This document shows, piece after piece, positions 17,995 through 20,350 of a DNA stretch of 20,350 bases. Positions within the stretch are counted from its first letter, which is position 1; each line of letters begins with the position of its first letter. Under the pieces are notes generated by a model. The model did not search any database, was not told where the DNA came from, and worked only from the letters and a program-made list of their open reading frames with translations. The stretch covers positions 1 to 20,350 of the forward strand of contig JAQGAU010001243.1 in NCBI GenBank assembly GCA_034698045.1, written 5' to 3'. Made by a program: the position numbers and the translations under genes. This DNA comes from Paramacrobiotus richtersi (taxonomy: Eukaryota; Tardigrada; Eutardigrada; Parachela; Macrobiotidae).

Positions 17995-19781
17995 TCAGTT
18001 GTAGAAGGGATTATACGTAACCCAGTGGGCGTGGTCGCGCTGTTTGGCCGTCTCACTGCTGGTAAACAGGGACTTGAAGACCTCGCTGGCCGCGGGGTCC
18101 GCCGCGATGGACCGGTTCTGAATGCGCTGCACGTCCGCATCCCGGGAGGCGGCTGATTTCGCCGTCTTACTCCGCTGGTCACTGCGGGCCTTGGGGGCGG
18201 AGGGGCCGGCCTCCGCCTCGTTGGGCTCCAGCGGTCGCTTCTTGGCCTTCTTCTCCGCGCGGTCCCGCTCCCGGCGGAGATGCATCTGCCGGCGGAGACG
18301 GTCCAGCTCCTCGGGAGGGGGGTTCAGGGGGATGAGGTCCTCGTCGCCGTGTTTTTGTGGGCTGTTGCACTATAAGAGACAGTTCATCAAAAACGGATAA
18401 ATTGAGCATATTTTAATATTTACAATACCAACTACCACATTCTAGTTGCCCACAATTCACATTCCTTTACAACGAGTAACACTATGTGAAACAGAGAACA
18501 AAATGTACACCAAAAGTAATAAATATTAAAAAAATATTTCAAAAAATAACGTAAATACATGATGAATATATCTACAAAAAAAGTGCCCAAAAATTAAAAA
18601 TGAATCATGCAAATCAACCTGATAATTGAATAACATAAAAAAACAACTGTAAAGTGGGGTTTAACAGTAGATACAAAAAGTTCCAAATATGAAAAAAGTT
18701 ATTCTCCAACAAATATTATCATAATTTTCATTCATTATTATTTTGATCCACATGATTTATTTTCATTTACTGTTCACATCTATAACAAATGTTCAAAAAA
18801 ATGAACAACAAATAAACAATGAATCATGTAAAATCAAAATAATAAATGAAAAAATGGGATACTGTTTTCGCATGTTCAGCTGGCAGCACACTCACGCTTG
18901 GACAAGTTTCGGATTTGAGAGCTTTCAGCGCACGCTCCGACACCACGCAGCCACATGTCCGCAGAAAGGAAAAGGGATGATGCCCGTTCATCTCCAGCCC
19001 AGTCACTGGACAGATCCAGCACGGGATCTTTTCGTACGATATAGTACTTTTCTCGGCTTCCTCGCTGCCAGCAGCCACATTCAGCTTCAGCTCGCAGACA
19101 TCCTACAGAAATAAGTCACTTAAGCCTAGCGCACTCGAAAACTCCTCGTACCAATTCGATGTCATGGGCCTCCTGGCCGCATCGATTACGTTAATCTCGA
19201 CCAGATGCGCAGTGTTTACGTAATTCGCACATTTTGAATTAAATTAATACTGAACCAGAAACGCTTCATGTTCAATAAGTTCCCTGTACACTTTCCACCA
19301 ATAGCAGCGCGAAATAGACTGAATTTCCATCGGATGCGCCGTGTTTACTTACGTAACACGAGAAATATCGACATACTAGAAGTCTAGAACCACTGGCACT
19401 AACCTTGATGGATTTGACGTGCTCAGCGACTGAGGAGTGGGACTTCTTGTCCAATAAATGCTGGAGCACGGCGTCCTTGTTGTACAGGCGACCGAGATCG
19501 CAGGCTACGACGGGTTGACGGAGGGGTTCTTGGGAGATCTGACAGTGTTTCCATTTGGCTGCTACTCCTGCGTCCTTGTCTGCCTGTTCAAAACATGACA
19601 TTTTTTCATTTGTTTCCAGATTGTTTTTAAGAAATAACTTCATTTTGTCACAGGTAGACTGTCTTTCAGACAACAAACCAACCAAAAAGACTGACAAGTC
19701 ACACATCCTCACCTGTTTTGGTCGTTGTTTTTCTCGCACCAATTCCACACGTCGAGGAATAGTTCCTCCATCGTTACCCAT
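17995..19781 (-). CDS. RTF2: Replication termination factor 2 (RTF2), 4 exons, 276 aa
   Basis: Exons 19781-19713, 19583-19404, 19102-18896 and 18369-17995 (69 + 180 + 207 + 375 nt) join in phase 0; introns are 129, 301 and 526 nt with GT-AG ends. Hallmarks of RTF2: the start MGNDGGTIPRR; residues 24-83 with WKHCQISQEPLRQPVVACDL and LGRLYNKDAV, a RING/U-box-like part; ICPVTGLEMNG then FLRTCGCVVSERALK in exon 3; and the end HWVTYNPFYN. The zinc-finger CPSC (150-153) is completed only by splicing exon 3 to exon 4. Residues about 170-225 are a basic, low-complexity, nuclear-signal-like stretch. The protein is slightly shorter than the roughly 300 residues usual in vertebrates. RTF2 acts at replication forks: in fission yeast it promotes site-specific termination, and in human cells it must be removed from stalled forks by the DDI1/2-proteasome route. 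Exon 4 is much richer in G and C than the intron before it. Confidence 0.95.
18370..18895 (-). other. AT-rich RTF2 intron 3
   Basis: Donor AAGC|GTGAGT and acceptor CTCTTATAG. It is strongly AT-rich with runs of A on the plus strand, in sharp contrast to the GC-rich exon 4. No open frame or repeat element was recognised. Confidence 0.8.
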
Positions 19782-20350
19782 AGTTTAGTAATAACTTGCT
19801 TTCAATCAATAATCACTACGAAAACAGTAACCAAAGACGTTTTCCCAACTTTTACTAGGGACTACAAAGTCACACAAATTTAACTTTTAACTCGCCTCCA
19901 AAGTCAAAAACGTCTAAAAAATAGATTTTCAGACGTGGTGGTGCATCACGAGGTACATACAAACAGAGTCTGCGTGCGGTCGTGTGGCGGCTGGCATTGA
20001 GACAGCCAGTGCGCCCACTTATGGCGTGCTGTTAGCGTCAAACGGCCACAAGGTACGGACATAAAACTAACTATTAATTTTTACGTTTATATAAAATATG
20101 AACCTTGTTTGTAATTACAGTAAACTTGACACCATCCAAGCGCAGAATATCTATATTTCAGTCACACCGAATCATCAGGCGACCGATATTCAGGCGTCAT
20201 TATACAGCACAATTTATACGCCGACGTATAAGTGCACCTGGTGAACCGGAAACGTTTCCGCTTACCACTGTTCACACTGCAGCGGTATGGAAAGAATGCA
20301 ATAATAAAACGATTACAAGGTGTTCTGTGATTGCTAGAATGCATATCTGA
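19782..20350. other. RTF2 upstream region; no convincing gene
   Basis: It presumably contains the RTF2 promoter. On the plus strand ATG 20098 opens a 48-codon frame to TGA 20244, just after a TATATAAAA string. A 68-nt GT-AG pair (20053-20120) could also be an intron, but joining it brings an in-frame TAG just upstream. A divergent gene running off the right edge is possible and unproven. Confidence 0.4.

Noticed and set aside
18122-18409. Frames in both strands over RTF2 exon 4 rich in Arg, Ser, Gly and Pro
   Set aside because: They are shadows of a GC-rich coding exon; the RTF2 frame alone ends in the conserved HWVTYNPFYN tail.
20053-20120. Intron of a divergent gene upstream of RTF2
   Set aside because: Splice ends and length fit, but the joined frame has TAG just upstream and no start codon.

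Overview
The window is animal-type eukaryotic DNA. Its genes are split by many short GT-AG introns (most 43-70 nt), the coding exons join only after splicing, and the spacers are AT-rich. One gene encodes a secreted protein built entirely of MAM domains, another an orthologue of the eukaryotic fork factor RTF2, and a third an Agenet/Tudor-like plus F-box-like protein. Compact introns, dense genes and a lineage-type F-box family suggest a small invertebrate. A tardigrade of the Hypsibius/Ramazzottius type is my best guess, but that is inference and no marker gene proves it.

Layout, left to right. (1) 44-440 holds a roughly 400-bp repeat whose second copy lies at 5633-6010. (2) 785-1676, minus strand, holds a wrecked copy of the MAM gene: signal-peptide exon, end of exon 11, exon 14 and part of exon 15, in the right order but with stops and lost splice sites. 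It is followed by a copy of the MAM gene's 5' flank (1677-2100). (3) 3392-5248, plus strand, holds a three-exon gene for a 550-residue protein with an Agenet/Tudor-like N-terminus and an F-box-like helix motif. (4) 5633-6010 is the second copy of the 400-bp repeat. (5) 6211-15435, minus strand, is the main gene: 25 exons, 1867 residues, a signal peptide, ten MAM domains and no transmembrane segment. The ten domains are two tandem copies of a five-MAM block. (6) 15440-15840 is its 5' flank, which recurs in part at 17520-17830. (7) 15850-17520 holds only weak, unassigned open frames. (8) 17995-19781, minus strand, is RTF2 in four exons. (9) 19782-20350 is the upstream region of RTF2 with no convincing gene.

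The main story is evolution by duplication at two scales. Inside the MAM gene, a five-domain block with its introns was duplicated in tandem; the two blocks have since lost or gained introns independently. At the locus scale the whole MAM gene with both flanks was also duplicated. The left copy decayed to a pseudogene, a third copy survives only as 5' flank, and the F-box-like gene sits between the copies. Every exon junction of the MAM gene and RTF2 was checked for phase by hand and all joins are in frame. Names rest on recognised motifs, since no database search could be run.
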